DNA of 64,000 nucleotides from JACRLV01 sp045863555 (GCA_045863555.1 BTUU01000002.1:186001-250000), one strand, 5' to 3'. Positions 52,095-61,248 are shown, counted from the stretch's first letter. A program made the numbers and translations. Notes: generated by a model from the letters alone, not told the origin.

Positions 52095-52660
52095 ACAGAA
52101 TGGGGCCGGATGTGACCACGCATGACTCCACAGTGCTGCAACTGACGCCGCTTCCCGCCGACGTCAACGCTTGCGATGCCCTGCTCGACACGCTCGGCAC
52201 GCTGCACGGCCGCCTGGCCCGGCTCGGCGATCTCGCGGAGCTGAAGCTGGCGGCGCTGCGCACGGCGAATGCGGAGCGGCTACACGAACTTGCAGCGGAG
52301 GAAGCGGCGGAGCTGGAATCGCTCGCCGCGGACGACGTCCGGCGGGAGGCCGCTCTTGCGCGGGCCGCGCAGGGACTGCCCGCCGGCGCGGGCGCCAGGC
52401 CGCGGCTCTCCGAAGTCGCGGAGATTTTTCCCGAGCCGCTGCGCTCGAAAATCCTCGGGAAATCAGAGGGTTTGCGCGCGATGGCGAACCGGCTCGCGGA
52501 AAAAAACCGGCTCGTCGCGGATGTGGCACGCGGGCTGCATAACCACGTCCGCGGCATCTTCGCGGAGGTCGCGAAGGTGAACCAGGAAGCGGTCGTCTAC
52601 GAACGCGACGGCCGCGAGTACCAGCGAACCAGCAGAAGCTGGGTGGATGCGGTGGGATAA
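52091..52660 (+). CDS. flgN: FlgN-like chaperone for hook-junction proteins
   Basis: A 189-residue helical protein. It has long alanine/leucine/glutamate helices (LARLGDLAELKLAALRTANA, ERLHELAAEEAAELESLA) and the C-terminal FlgN-like NRLAEKNRLVADVARGLHNH with VRGIFAEVAKVNQEAVVYER. Such proteins bind FlgK and FlgL in the cytosol and hand them to the export gate. It lies immediately before flgK, four bases from stop to start, which fits that function. GTG 52091 overlaps flgJ; ATG 52100 is also possible. Confidence 0.72.
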   Translation: MNRMGPDVTTHDSTVLQLTPLPADVNACDALLDTLGTLHGRLARLGDLAELKLAALRTANAERLHELAAEEAAELESLAADDVRREAALARAAQGLPAGAGARPRLSEVAEIFPEPLRSKILGKSEGLRAMANRLAEKNRLVADVARGLHNHVRGIFAEVAKVNQEAVVYERDGREYQRTSRSWVDAVG

Positions 52661-52663
52661 GCG

Positions 52664-54370
52664 ATGCTCGGACCTTCCTTCCAGATCGGACGCAGTGCGC
52701 TAGCCGCCTACCAGGCGGCGCTGAGCGTCGCCGGTCAGAACATCGCGAATGTCGGCAACCCCGACTACACCCGCCAGACCGGCCGCCTGGCCGCGCTGGC
52801 CGCGGGACCGTCGATCGGCGGCATCCGCCCGGGCGCGGGCGTGACGCTCGCCTCGCTCCGCCGCAACGTCGACGAAGCGCTCGAGTCACGGCTGCGGCTC
52901 GCGGCCGCGCAACGCTCCGGGGCCGAGCAGGTCTCCCAGAGCCTGCGCCAGACCGAAGCGCTCTACAACGAGCTCAGCGACCAGGACATCTCGTCGCAGC
53001 TCAGCGAACTCTTCGGTGCGTTCGGCTCGCTCCAGACGCAGCCGGGCGACTCGACGCAGCGCGACCTGATCCTCGGCTCGGCCGACGGACTCGTCCGCTC
53101 GTTCACGCGGATCCGCAGCGGGCTGGTGCAGCAGGTGCGCGAGTTGAACGACCAGGCGACGGTCGTGGCGAACCATGCGAATTCGATCATCGGCGAGGTC
53201 GCCCGCCTGAACCAGCAGGTCGTCGTGGCCGAGGCGGACGGCGTGACCGTGGCCAGCGCCCTGCGCGACCGCCGCGACTCGCTCATCCGCGATCTCGGCG
53301 AGATCATGGACATCACGACGCGCGAGCAGCCGGGCGGCGCGGTCAACGTCTACATCAACAGCCAGCCGCTGGTCGATTTCAATCGCTCCCGCGGCATCGC
53401 GGTTGATCGCGTGCTCGAAGACGGGCTGGAAATCGCCTCGGTGCGCTTCGCCGACGACCGCACGCCGATCACCGTGCGGGAAGGCAAACTGGCCGGGCTG
53501 CTGACCTCGCGCGACAGCTACATCCGCGACCAGCTCACGCGGCTCGACACGCTCGCCGGCGGGCTGATCTACGAAGTCAACAAGATTCACTCAAGCGGCG
53601 CGGGCCTCGTCGGATACACGTCGCTGACGAGCGAGCGGGCGGTGCTCTCGACCTCCGCCGTGCTGAACACGACCGACGCCGGTCTGCCCTTCCCGGTGCG
53701 GAACGGCACGTTCTTCGTGAAGGTGCGCGATGTCGAGAGCGGCGCGGTGACGACGCGCCAGATTGACATCGATCTCGACGGCCTGAACGGCAACGACACC
53801 ACGCTGGAATCGCTGCGGGCGCAGCTCGACGCCGTGCCGGGCGTGACGGCGACGATCGGGGCCGACAATCGCCTTTCGCTGACCGCCGACAACGGCAGCG
53901 ACATCTCGTTCGCGGATGACAACTCGGGCGTCCTGGCGGCGCTGGGGCTCGCGACATTCTTCAAGGGCACGAACGCCGCCACGATCGGCATCGCCGACGC
54001 GGTCGACGCCGATCCGCGGCTCATCGCGGCGTCGGTCTCCGGCGCGGCCAACGACGGCGAGAACGCCGGGCGGATGGCCCAGCTCGCGGCGTCCGATGTG
54101 ACCAGCGCGCTGCTCGGAAACCGGTCGATCGCCAATTACCACTCGGACATGGTGGGCGACCTTGCGGTCATCGGCGGGGCCGCGCTCGACGGCTACGAAG
54201 CTGCCGACGCCGTCTACCAGGGGCTCTACGCCCAGCGTGAGTCGATCAGCGGCGTCAGCCTCGACGAAGAAGCGATCAACATGACGAAATACGAGCGCGC
54301 CTACCAGGGAGCGGCGCGCTACATCACGGTTCTCAACGAAATGACGGATGAGGTTCTGCGACTGCTGTAA
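52664..54370 (+). CDS. flgK: Flagellar hook-associated protein 1, FlgK
   Basis: A 568-residue hook-filament junction protein. It starts SFQIGRSALAAYQAALSVAG and QNIANVGNPDYTRQTGRL, the rod/hook family N-terminal helix. The FlgK-specific middle includes QLSELFGAFGSLQTQPGDST, GAVNVYINSQPLVDFN and LAGLLTSRDSYIRDQLTRLD. The C-terminus is ESISGVSLDEEAINMTKYER, then AYQGAARYITVLNEM, as in all FlgK. A flagellin-IN-like module is seen around residue 365. No Sec signal, as expected. Confidence 0.93.
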   Translation: MLGPSFQIGRSALAAYQAALSVAGQNIANVGNPDYTRQTGRLAALAAGPSIGGIRPGAGVTLASLRRNVDEALESRLRLAAAQRSGAEQVSQSLRQTEALYNELSDQDISSQLSELFGAFGSLQTQPGDSTQRDLILGSADGLVRSFTRIRSGLVQQVRELNDQATVVANHANSIIGEVARLNQQVVVAEADGVTVASALRDRRDSLIRDLGEIMDITTREQPGGAVNVYINSQPLVDFNRSRGIAVDRVLEDGLEIASVRFADDRTPITVREGKLAGLLTSRDSYIRDQLTRLDTLAGGLIYEVNKIHSSGAGLVGYTSLTSERAVLSTSAVLNTTDAGLPFPVRNGTFFVKVRDVESGAVTTRQIDIDLDGLNGNDTTLESLRAQLDAVPGVTATIGADNRLSLTADNGSDISFADDNSGVLAALGLATFFKGTNAATIGIADAVDADPRLIAASVSGAANDGENAGRMAQLAASDVTSALLGNRSIANYHSDMVGDLAVIGGAALDGYEAADAVYQGLYAQRESISGVSLDEEAINMTKYERAYQGAARYITVLNEMTDEVLRLL

Positions 54371-54376
54371 GGATTG

Positions 54377-54420
54377 TGCGGGCATCCCGCCCGCATCGAA
54401 CGGACCGGGCGCGTAGCCCG
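54377..54420. repeat. Two hairpins between flgK and flgL
   Basis: TGCGGGC-ATCCC-GCCCGCA (54377-54395) and CGGGC-GCGTA-GCCCG (54406-54420) lie in the 79-base spacer. They resemble REP palindromes and may also reduce read-through from flgK into flgL. Confidence 0.55.
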
Positions 54421-54449
54421 CTCCAGAACGGAAAGGAATCCGCCGGCGT

Positions 54450-56375
54450 ATGCCGATCACCCCGCTCAACGTGTCCCGCGTCAGCCTGAATCTCAGGGCG
54501 TTCTCGCTCCTGAATTCCGTGCAGAACACGCAGGTCGGGCTCTTCCGCTCGCAGAACCAGCTCGCCACCGGCCTGCGGTTCGGCTCGCCCAGCGAAGACC
54601 CGGCCCGGGCGGCGATGTCGAACCGGCTCGACCGGGCGCTGGACGCGCTGAAGGCCGTCGGCGGCAACGTCGCGACCGCCAACCAGTTCCTCGCCGAGGG
54701 CGAGTCGGCGATGAGCGAGGCCGTGAGCCTTCTGCGAGAAGCCCGCGACCTCACCAGCCGGGCCGTCAACGACGTCAACGCCGACGACGAGCGACAGGCG
54801 CTCACGGCCGTTGCGCAGTCGATCCTCGACCGCGTCGTGACCATCGGAAATCGAAAATTCCTCGACACCTACCTGTTCGGCGGATATCGCGGCGAGACCG
54901 CTCCGTTCGAGCGCGTAAATGACGGCGTCCTCTACAACGGCGACGCCAACCGCCAGCGCACGACCGTTGAAAGCGACTGGTCGATGGATGCCTTCACGAC
55001 GCCCGGCACCGAGTTCTTCAACGCCGTCGCGGCCGGCGTCCGCGGCGCGGTCGACCTCAACCCGTCGATCACCGCGGACACCCTGGTTTCGGATCTGCGC
55101 GGCGCCACCGGCAGCGGCGTGACGCTCGGTCGGATTCGCGTCTCGAACGACACGACGCAGGCGGAGATCGACCTGACCGGTGCGGTCACCGTCGGCGACA
55201 TCATCGACCGGCTCAACGCCGCAATGCCGGCCCCGCTCCAGGCGGGCCTGGGCACGCGCGGCCTGACGATCGGCCCCGCTTCCGGCACCGCCAGCATTCT
55301 TATCGAGGACGTCGGCGGCGGACATTCAGCGGTCGACCTCGGCATCATCTCGACAACGCGGGCGACGCTGGTCGCCGGCGACGATCTCGACCCGCGCGTC
55401 ACGCTCACGACGCAGCTCTCGCAGCTGGATCTCGGGCTTGGCCTCAATCTCGGCGGCAGCATCCGCATCCGCAACGGCCAGCGCGAGGCGGAGATCACGT
55501 TCAGCGGGCTCCAGACCGTCGAGGACCTGCTCAACCGGATCAACCTGTCCGGAGTGGGAGCCTGGGCCCGGATCAACGCGGACGGCAGCACGATCGACGT
55601 GCTGAACCGCATCAGCGGAACGGCGCTGACCATCGAGGAAACCGGCGGCCTGGCCGCGACCTCCCTGGGCATCCGGTCACTGCACGCCGGAACGAACCTC
55701 GCGTCGCTCAACGACGGACTCGGCATCGACTCCGTCGACGGCGACGATTTCCGAATCACGACGGCGGACGGCACGCAGATCAACGTAGACATCGACGACG
55801 TGAATCTCCAGTCCGGCACGCTCCAGGATGTCATCGATCTGCTCAATACGCGGGGCGGGGGCGCGATCACCGCGACCATGGTCCCCAGCGGCAACGGAAT
55901 CCAGATCATCGACAACACGGCCGGCGCCGGCACGCTGACGGTCGAAAAACTGAACCTCTCGCCGGCCATCGACAGCCTCGGCCTGAACGTCGCCTCGACG
56001 CTCGGCCGGATCATGGGCCGCGAAGTCAACCCGGTGCGGGTCGACAGCCCGTTCACGGCGCTCGTCGACCTGAGCGCGGGCCTCGAAGCCAACGACACCC
56101 GGGCGATTTCCGCCGCGGGCGAACGGATGGAGCGGATGCTCGCCCATCTCGAGCGCGTGCTCGGCAAGCACGCCGCCACGTCGAAGGCGATGGATGATCG
56201 CGCCGCCCGCATCGACAGCGAATCCACCGCGACGCAGGTGCTCCTCAGCGACACCCGCGACGCGGACATGACCGAATCGATCGTGCGCTTTCAGCAGCTT
56301 CAGACGGCGCTCCAGGCCAACCTGAGCACCGCGAACAAAGTCCTGAGCCTCTCGCTCATCGACTATCTGAGGTGA
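54450..56375 (+). CDS. flgL: Flagellar hook-associated protein 3, FlgL, with internal repeats
   Basis: A 641-residue protein, about twice the usual FlgL (around 310). The ends are normal: NLRAFSLLNSVQNTQVGLFR, NQLATGLRFGSPSEDPARAA at the start and STATQVLLSDTRDADMTESI, VRFQQLQTALQANLSTANKV at the end. The extra length is three tandem flagellin-IN-like modules starting near residues 236, 346 and 443, each ending like GLTIGPASG or a related strand followed by LGI. They would stick out from the junction and perhaps bear on adhesion or stability. ATG 54450. Confidence 0.88.
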   Translation: MPITPLNVSRVSLNLRAFSLLNSVQNTQVGLFRSQNQLATGLRFGSPSEDPARAAMSNRLDRALDALKAVGGNVATANQFLAEGESAMSEAVSLLREARDLTSRAVNDVNADDERQALTAVAQSILDRVVTIGNRKFLDTYLFGGYRGETAPFERVNDGVLYNGDANRQRTTVESDWSMDAFTTPGTEFFNAVAAGVRGAVDLNPSITADTLVSDLRGATGSGVTLGRIRVSNDTTQAEIDLTGAVTVGDIIDRLNAAMPAPLQAGLGTRGLTIGPASGTASILIEDVGGGHSAVDLGIISTTRATLVAGDDLDPRVTLTTQLSQLDLGLGLNLGGSIRIRNGQREAEITFSGLQTVEDLLNRINLSGVGAWARINADGSTIDVLNRISGTALTIEETGGLAATSLGIRSLHAGTNLASLNDGLGIDSVDGDDFRITTADGTQINVDIDDVNLQSGTLQDVIDLLNTRGGGAITATMVPSGNGIQIIDNTAGAGTLTVEKLNLSPAIDSLGLNVASTLGRIMGREVNPVRVDSPFTALVDLSAGLEANDTRAISAAGERMERMLAHLERVLGKHAATSKAMDDRAARIDSESTATQVLLSDTRDADMTESIVRFQQLQTALQANLSTANKVLSLSLIDYLR

Positions 56376-56392
56376 GATGCCGCGGCGCACAT

Positions 56393-56429
56393 CCGGCCGC
56401 GCCGCTCCTTTCTGAGCGGCGCCGGCCGG
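56393..56429. terminator. Strong hairpin after flgL
   Basis: GCGCCGCTC pairs with GAGCGGCGC and the stem continues through CCGGCC with one bulged base. It begins 18 bases after the flgL stop. No U-tract follows, so it may attenuate rather than fully stop transcription before fliW. Confidence 0.5.
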
Positions 56430-56552
56430 AGATGAGGACTTGACTGGTTGCGACCGCCACCGGCTCGGCGGCGCATCAGGATCGGCGATTCATCCGCTGG
56501 AGCGGATGTGGGCCTGGACGGCCCGGCCCGTCGAACTGAAAGCAACGGATTT

Positions 56553-56571
56553 CCGGCCTGCGTCAGGCCGG
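56553..56571 (+). promoter_or_regulatory. Leader hairpin before fliW
   Basis: CCGGCCT-GCGTC-AGGCCGG, a perfect 7-bp stem, lies about 50 bases before the fliW start; flanking CGGA and TCCG can lengthen it. It could form a regulatory leader, but nothing else confirms this. Confidence 0.35.
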
Positions 56572-56619
56572 TCCGTTCGACGGGGAATCGAGTGGACACA
56601 GAGCCGCGAGGAGCAACGG

Positions 56620-57078
56620 ATGCTCATCGAGACCACGCGTTTCGGACCGGTGGAGATCGACGAGTCCCGGATCATCCGATTCAGGGACGGAATACTGGGC
56701 TTTCCGGATCGGCAGCGATTCGCGCTGATCCAGACTTCGAATGACCCGGTCTTCTTCTGGCTCCAGTCGGTGGATGACCCGACCCTGGCGTTCGTCGTCT
56801 GCGATCCGCTGGTATTCCTGCCGGACTACCAGGCGGCGGTCCGCGAGGATGACGTCGCATCGCTGGACCTGTGCGACATCGACGACGTCCAGGTGTTCGT
56901 GATCGTGAACAAGCACGACGGATGCCTGACGGCCAACCTGCTGGGCCCGCTCGTGGTGGGCGCGAAGTCGCTGCTGGCCCGTCAGCTCGTCCTGTCGGAC
57001 AAGCGCTACACCACGCGGCACGTGCTGATGCGGCTGGAAGCGCCGGCGGTCGAACTGGCCGCCGCGAAGTCCGCCTGA
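56620..57078 (+). CDS. fliW: Flagellar assembly factor FliW
   Basis: A 152-residue protein that binds CsrA and flagellin in a partner switch: free FliW blocks CsrA, and flagellin pulls FliW away. Seen: the family start IETTRFGPVEIDESRIIRFR, DGILGFPDRQRFALIQ, the central PVFFWLQSVDDPTLAFVVCD, and NLLGPLVVGAKSLLARQLVL, with SDKRYTTRHVLM near the end. The ATG 56620 has GAGGAG nine bases upstream. It directly precedes csrA and fliC, the classic order. Length is normal. Confidence 0.93.
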   Translation: MLIETTRFGPVEIDESRIIRFRDGILGFPDRQRFALIQTSNDPVFFWLQSVDDPTLAFVVCDPLVFLPDYQAAVREDDVASLDLCDIDDVQVFVIVNKHDGCLTANLLGPLVVGAKSLLARQLVLSDKRYTTRHVLMRLEAPAVELAAAKSA

Positions 57079-57391
57079 CGGCGACTCCGCCGTCGGGCAA
57101 GGTCGAGCCGGAAACGTGTGTGCCGCGCCCGCACTACTGCGCACGGGCGCCGGCGGCCGGTTCGACGCCGACGGACGGAAATCCGGCAAGTTCAAAAATA
57201 GACTGGCGTTACGGTTGGAGAGTTGGTTATGATGACGACGCAAGGGTTTCGAATACCACCTGCGGGCCGCGCTCGGCGACACATGGCGCGTGCCCTCGCG
57301 GTCTGGAATCCGGGCTCGAAGTGCGCCCTCTCCAACCGACAGGCCAGGGTATCCAATCTGCGCATATTCAATATCCAGGAAGGAGCCGCGG
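57079..57391 (+). other. Gap between fliW and csrA
   Basis: A 313-base gap with no supported gene. It contains an A/T-rich patch (TTCAAAAATAGACTGGCG near 57191) and a poor sigma-54 look-alike (TGGC at 57204, TTGG at 57215). GGAAGGAG at 57378-57385 is the csrA ribosome site. Confidence 0.4.
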
Positions 57392-57640
57392 ATGTTGGTG
57401 CTATCCAGGCAGCGCGACGAATCCATCATGATCGGCGACAACGTGCAGATCACGGTCGTCGACATTCGGGGGGACAAGGTGCGACTGGGAATCGTCGCCC
57501 CGGCGGAAATCGCCGTGCACCGAAAAGAGATCTTCGACGCCATTCAACGGGAGAACCGCAAGGCCGCCGGTGTCACAACGGACGACATCGCCGCCGCTGC
57601 GGGTTCGCCGCGCCCGGCCCGCGAACCCAAGCGCGCCTGA
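57392..57640 (+). CDS. csrA: Carbon storage regulator CsrA
   Basis: An 82-residue RNA-binding dimer that represses translation by covering GGA-containing sites. It starts MLVLSRQRDESIMIGDNVQI; residues Leu4 and Arg44 (in AVHRKEIFDAIQREN), the main RNA contacts, are both present. The C-terminal 25 residues are a longer alanine/arginine-rich tail than in E. coli. ATG 57392 follows GGAAGGAG. It lies between fliW and fliC, which points to control of flagellin translation. Confidence 0.95.
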   Translation: MLVLSRQRDESIMIGDNVQITVVDIRGDKVRLGIVAPAEIAVHRKEIFDAIQRENRKAAGVTTDDIAAAAGSPRPAREPKRA

Positions 57641-57704
57641 CGTTCCCGACACACCTGTCTCAGCGTAACAACCTGTTTTCCCTCGTCCCAGCCACGAACC
57701 GTTC

Positions 57705-57715
57705 AGGGAGGATGG
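57705..57715 (+). promoter_or_regulatory. Possible CsrA site over the flagellin ribosome site
   Basis: AGGGAGGATGG just before the fliC ATG (57719) resembles the CsrA consensus, which centres on GGA, and at the same time forms the Shine-Dalgarno. Binding there would block flagellin translation. Confidence 0.4.
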
Positions 57716-57718
57716 CCA

Positions 57719-59146
57719 ATGGCTCGTATTAACACGAACGTGGGCGCGCTCGTCGCCCAGCGAAACCTCGCCGGCTCGTACGGCAGTCTCAACAGCGTCA
57801 TTCAGCGCTTGTCCAGCGGTTTGCGGATCAACCGCGGCGCCGATGACCCCGCCGGCCTGATCGTGAGCGAACGGCTTCGCTCGCAGGTCAGCGCCGTCAA
57901 GCAGGCGATCGACAACACGCAGCGCGCCAGCACGATCATCGCGACCACCGAGGGCGCGCTGGACGAAGTTGCCCGCCTGCTCAACGACATCCAGGACCTC
58001 ATCGTCGAGGCGGCCAATACCGGCGCGTTCTCCGACGACGAGATCCGCGCCAACCAGCTCCAGGTCGACTCGGCCATCGCGTCGATCACCCGCATCGCCA
58101 ACAGCACGTCCTTCGCCGGACGCCAGCTGCTCAACGGCTCGCTCGACTACATCACCAGCGGCGTCGACGCCGCTTCCGTCGAGTCATTGAAGATCCACGG
58201 CGCGCAGTTCGGCACGCGCGCCTACATCCCCGTCAATATCGAAGTCACGACTTCCGCCCAGCCCGCGCAGCTGTTCTTCCCGAACGCGACGCTGACGGGC
58301 GACGTGAACATCGAAATCCAGGGCAACATCGGCGTGACCACGCTGCCGTTCGTTTCCGGCACGACCGACGCGCAGATGGTCTCGGCCATCAACGCCGTCA
58401 GCGACGCCACCGGCGTCACCGCGGTCGCCACGCCGCCGTCCGGCTTCGTCCTGCAGAGCGCCGAACTCGGCAGCCGCCAGTTCGTCTCGGTCAAGGAGCT
58501 GCCCGGCAGCGGGTCCTTCCCCGTGCAGGACGCCGGAGGCGCCATCACCAACCGGGACGAAGGCCGCGACGCCGTCGCGCTGATCAACGGCGCCCGCAGC
58601 CTCGGCGACGGCAACACGCTCACGCTCAAGACGGCGACGCTGGATCTGGAGGTCCGGCTGCCGGACACCTTCGGACTCGGAACCACCGCCTTCTCGATCA
58701 CGCAGGGCGGCGCGCTCTTCCAGGTCGGCCCGGAGGTCAACAGCAATCTCCAGGTCAACATCGGTGTGCAGTCCGTCTCCGCCAGCCAGCTCGGGAGCGG
58801 GTCCGTCGGGTTCCTCTCGCAGATCCAGTCGGGCGAGGATTACTCGCTGATCGGCGGGAACATGCAGCGGGCCCAGCAGATCATCAACGAGGCCATAAGC
58901 CAGGTGGCCGTGATGCGGGGCCGGCTCGGCGCGTTCGAGAAGAACACGCTCGATACCAACAAGAGCCAGCTCTCGATCACGATGGAGAACCTGACCGCGG
59001 CCGAGTCCTCCGTGCGGGATGCGGACTTCGCGATGGAGACGTCCAACCTGTCGAGGGCCCAGATCCTCGTCAGCGCGGGCACATCCGTCCTCGCCCTGGC
59101 GCAGCAGACGCCGCAGTCCGTGCTGAGTCTGCTCGGCGGCCGGTAA
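57719..59146 (+). CDS. fliC: Flagellin FliC
   Basis: A 475-residue filament protein. The N-terminal D0/D1 domain is seen as ARINTNVGALVAQRNLAGSY, SVIQRLSSGLRINRGADDPA and GLIVSERLRSQVSAVKQAID. The C-terminal part is NLTAAESSVRDADFAMETSN, LSRAQILVSAGTSVLALAQQ, ending TPQSVLSLLGGR. The variable centre has a flagellin-IN-like module near residue 195. ATG 57719 has GGGAGGA six bases upstream. The upstream csrA-fliW pair suggests post-transcriptional control. A strong terminator follows. Confidence 0.96.
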   Translation: MARINTNVGALVAQRNLAGSYGSLNSVIQRLSSGLRINRGADDPAGLIVSERLRSQVSAVKQAIDNTQRASTIIATTEGALDEVARLLNDIQDLIVEAANTGAFSDDEIRANQLQVDSAIASITRIANSTSFAGRQLLNGSLDYITSGVDAASVESLKIHGAQFGTRAYIPVNIEVTTSAQPAQLFFPNATLTGDVNIEIQGNIGVTTLPFVSGTTDAQMVSAINAVSDATGVTAVATPPSGFVLQSAELGSRQFVSVKELPGSGSFPVQDAGGAITNRDEGRDAVALINGARSLGDGNTLTLKTATLDLEVRLPDTFGLGTTAFSITQGGALFQVGPEVNSNLQVNIGVQSVSASQLGSGSVGFLSQIQSGEDYSLIGGNMQRAQQIINEAISQVAVMRGRLGAFEKNTLDTNKSQLSITMENLTAAESSVRDADFAMETSNLSRAQILVSAGTSVLALAQQTPQSVLSLLGGR

Positions 59147-59176
59147 TCGCCGAAAGTCGCTTGCTGTCGACGATCG

Positions 59177-59208
59177 CGGCTCCGTCGCCCGCAAGGGCGG
59201 CGGAGCCG
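59177..59208. terminator. Bidirectional terminator after fliC
   Basis: A 14-bp stem with one G-T pair (CGGCTCCGTCGCCC with GGGCGGCGGAGCCG) is capped by a GCAA tetraloop. It lies between the fliC stop and the convergent propeller gene and can serve both. Confidence 0.75.
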
Positions 59209-59239
59209 TCGCGATTTCACTCTCGCTCAGCGGGCGCGG

Positions 59240-60613
59240 TTACTCGCCCCCGGTTTCCTTTTCGGGCGCGTCGCCGTTCCCGGGTTTGGCCGGCTCATCC
59301 TTCGGGGCCTCGCCCGTAGAAGGCGTCTCGGCGGGCTTGTCGCCGGAGGTCGGCGCTTCGCCGCGCGAGACCTTCGACTTTCCGCCGAGCGGACCGCCGG
59401 GAACGGTCGTCTGGATGCCGGGCTTCGGCGCGGGCGCCGGCGGCTCTCCCACCGCTGCGACCGGCTGGCTCGTGGCCTTCGAGCGCCGTCCGGCCAGCAC
59501 CTTCTGAATATCGCTCTGGCTCAGCGGCGGCGCATCCTTGCCGCGGGCGCAGAAGAGCCGGCCGTCGCCGGACGCGATCAGGACCGCCCCGTCGTTCGGA
59601 CGCGGGATCGCGAGGCTGAACCCGGCCGCCGGAATCTTCATATCAACCTTGCCCGTCGCGAGGTCGGCGACGGCGACATCATCGCCGGTGGTGAGGACAT
59701 ACGCCTTGCCGCCGGAAACGGTGAGGAGCCGGCGACCCTCGCGCAGCTTCCAGCGGATGCGCTCGCCCTTGATCTGCACGGCCGTCTCGACCGCGCACAC
59801 GCCGTCGTCGGGGCAGTACTGGAACGCGAGATCTATCGTCAGCACCGGCGATTCATACAGCGGGCCCGAGAAGCGCGCCCGCCACCGGGCCGCCCCGCTA
59901 ACGGGATCGAGCAGATACAGCGACTGGTCGCGGCTGGCCACGTAGATGCCGTTCTCATCCGAAACCAGGTCGGCCGTGATGGCCGCGCCGGCGAATTTCA
60001 GCCAGAGGTAGGTCTTGTTTTCGATCGTTCCGGCGTAGACGCCGCCGTCGTCGCTGGCGAATGCGATCGCGTTGGGCCCGAAGATGACCGGGGCCGCGGT
60101 GATCTGGCCGTCGGTGCTATTCTTCCAGATTTCGTAATCCCAGTCGAGCTCGAAGCAGTAGTAGCGGCGATCGACGCCTCCGAGAAAGAAGTGCGTCCCG
60201 TTGCTGACGGCCGGCGAGCCGGCCGGAAAGCGGAAGACGGTTTCGCGGATCGGGTCGCCGTAGACGCGGTCATATTGCCGGGCGGACGGCGGCGTGACGA
60301 TGATCACGCGGTCGTCGGCGTGGCAGGGCTTCCAGAGGCGGAAACCGGCGCTGGTGAACTTCTGGCCCCAGCGCAGCACTCCGGTATCGGCGTGAATGCA
60401 GAAGACAAGTCCATCGAGCGTTCCGACGTAGATCTGGTCGTCGACCAGGTACGCATCCGTCACCCGTTGGCCGGGCTGAAGCGGCAGTTGGAGCTGCCAG
60501 TGTTTGACCAACCCCGCCTCGCGGAGGGGGGCATGGGCGACGTAATCATCGGCCGCGAATGCGACCGCACAAGTCCAGACGGCCGCGAGGGCCGGCAGGC
60601 GGGTTAGCGACAT
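59240..60613 (-). CDS. Exported PQQ-type beta-propeller protein
   Basis: A 457-residue secreted protein with signal peptide LTRLPALAAVWTCAVAFA. The body has PQQ-like blades: IYVGTLDGLVFCIHADTGVL, RWGQKF, GIYVASRDQSLYLLDPVSGA, ARWRARFSG, and LASGDGRLFCARGKD-type ends. The last 100 residues are a Pro/Lys/Glu/Gly-rich low-complexity tail. The fold is that of the BamB/quinoprotein propellers, but no PQQ-binding dehydrogenase residues can be claimed. ATG 60613 is chosen for the signal peptide, with GGGAG upstream. Convergent with fliC. Role unknown, perhaps periplasmic scaffold. Confidence 0.75.
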   Translation of the reverse strand: MSLTRLPALAAVWTCAVAFAADDYVAHAPLREAGLVKHWQLQLPLQPGQRVTDAYLVDDQIYVGTLDGLVFCIHADTGVLRWGQKFTSAGFRLWKPCHADDRVIIVTPPSARQYDRVYGDPIRETVFRFPAGSPAVSNGTHFFLGGVDRRYYCFELDWDYEIWKNSTDGQITAAPVIFGPNAIAFASDDGGVYAGTIENKTYLWLKFAGAAITADLVSDENGIYVASRDQSLYLLDPVSGAARWRARFSGPLYESPVLTIDLAFQYCPDDGVCAVETAVQIKGERIRWKLREGRRLLTVSGGKAYVLTTGDDVAVADLATGKVDMKIPAAGFSLAIPRPNDGAVLIASGDGRLFCARGKDAPPLSQSDIQKVLAGRRSKATSQPVAAVGEPPAPAPKPGIQTTVPGGPLGGKSKVSRGEAPTSGDKPAETPSTGEAPKDEPAKPGNGDAPEKETGGE

Positions 60614-61248
60614 TCTGGGACTCCCTGGGGCAGTGGCGCGGGGAGCCACCCGCCGCGCACTCTGATGCGGGAGGCTACGCGCGAACCGGGGGGCCGTCAA
60701 CGGGCGGCCTGCGGGTCGATCGCGGCCGGGGCCTGGTGCAGGTTTGGAGCCGGCCGGGGTGGCCGCGGTGGGGCCTTGCGTGAGAGGAGTGGCGTGCGCC
60801 CCGGACGCACCCATCTGACCCAATTCTGAGCTGAGAAAGCTGTTACGCCGCCGGCCGAGCCTGTGTTTTCCAAATGGTGAACCTGACCGCCGGAATCCGC
60901 CGCAAACAGGCATTTCGCACGCGACCTTCCCCCGCCCCGCGCGGTCGAGCGAATAATCACGCTGCGGAACCGCGCGAAAGGACGTCCACGGATGAACCGG
61001 TCTTCAAGGAACGCCTCCACGAAGAACCGGCGTGAACGGTCGTTTCAAGATGCTCAAAATGAATTCGCCTTGACTTCGCCGAAACCCCCTGGCGCCGCGC
61101 CAAGGTCGTTTTTATTGGAAGGAGATCAAAATCGATGCACACAATTCTTGATCCACTTGATCCCCTTGATATCGCCGCCGCACCAGGAGCCCCCCAGATA
61201 CTGCCCGCCCGTTCTGCAAATCCCGCGGCGTTCGTCCGGGCCCCCGTG
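60614..61248. other. Large gap between propeller gene and purN
   Basis: A 635-base gap. Most of it is very GC-rich with no convincing protein. The part 60850-61140 is more A/T-rich. A 45-codon reading with a strong ribosome site starts at 61135 on the plus strand (listed separately). No tRNA or other RNA gene was recognised. Confidence 0.4.

Noticed and set aside
57204..57218. Sigma-54 promoter before csrA
   Set aside because: TGGC and TTGG are roughly placed, but the invariant GC of the -12 element is GG and the middle of the -24 box does not match.
60614..61134. tRNA or structured RNA gene in the gap before purN
   Set aside because: No cloverleaf, T-loop (GGTTCAA type) or CCA-like end could be found on either strand.
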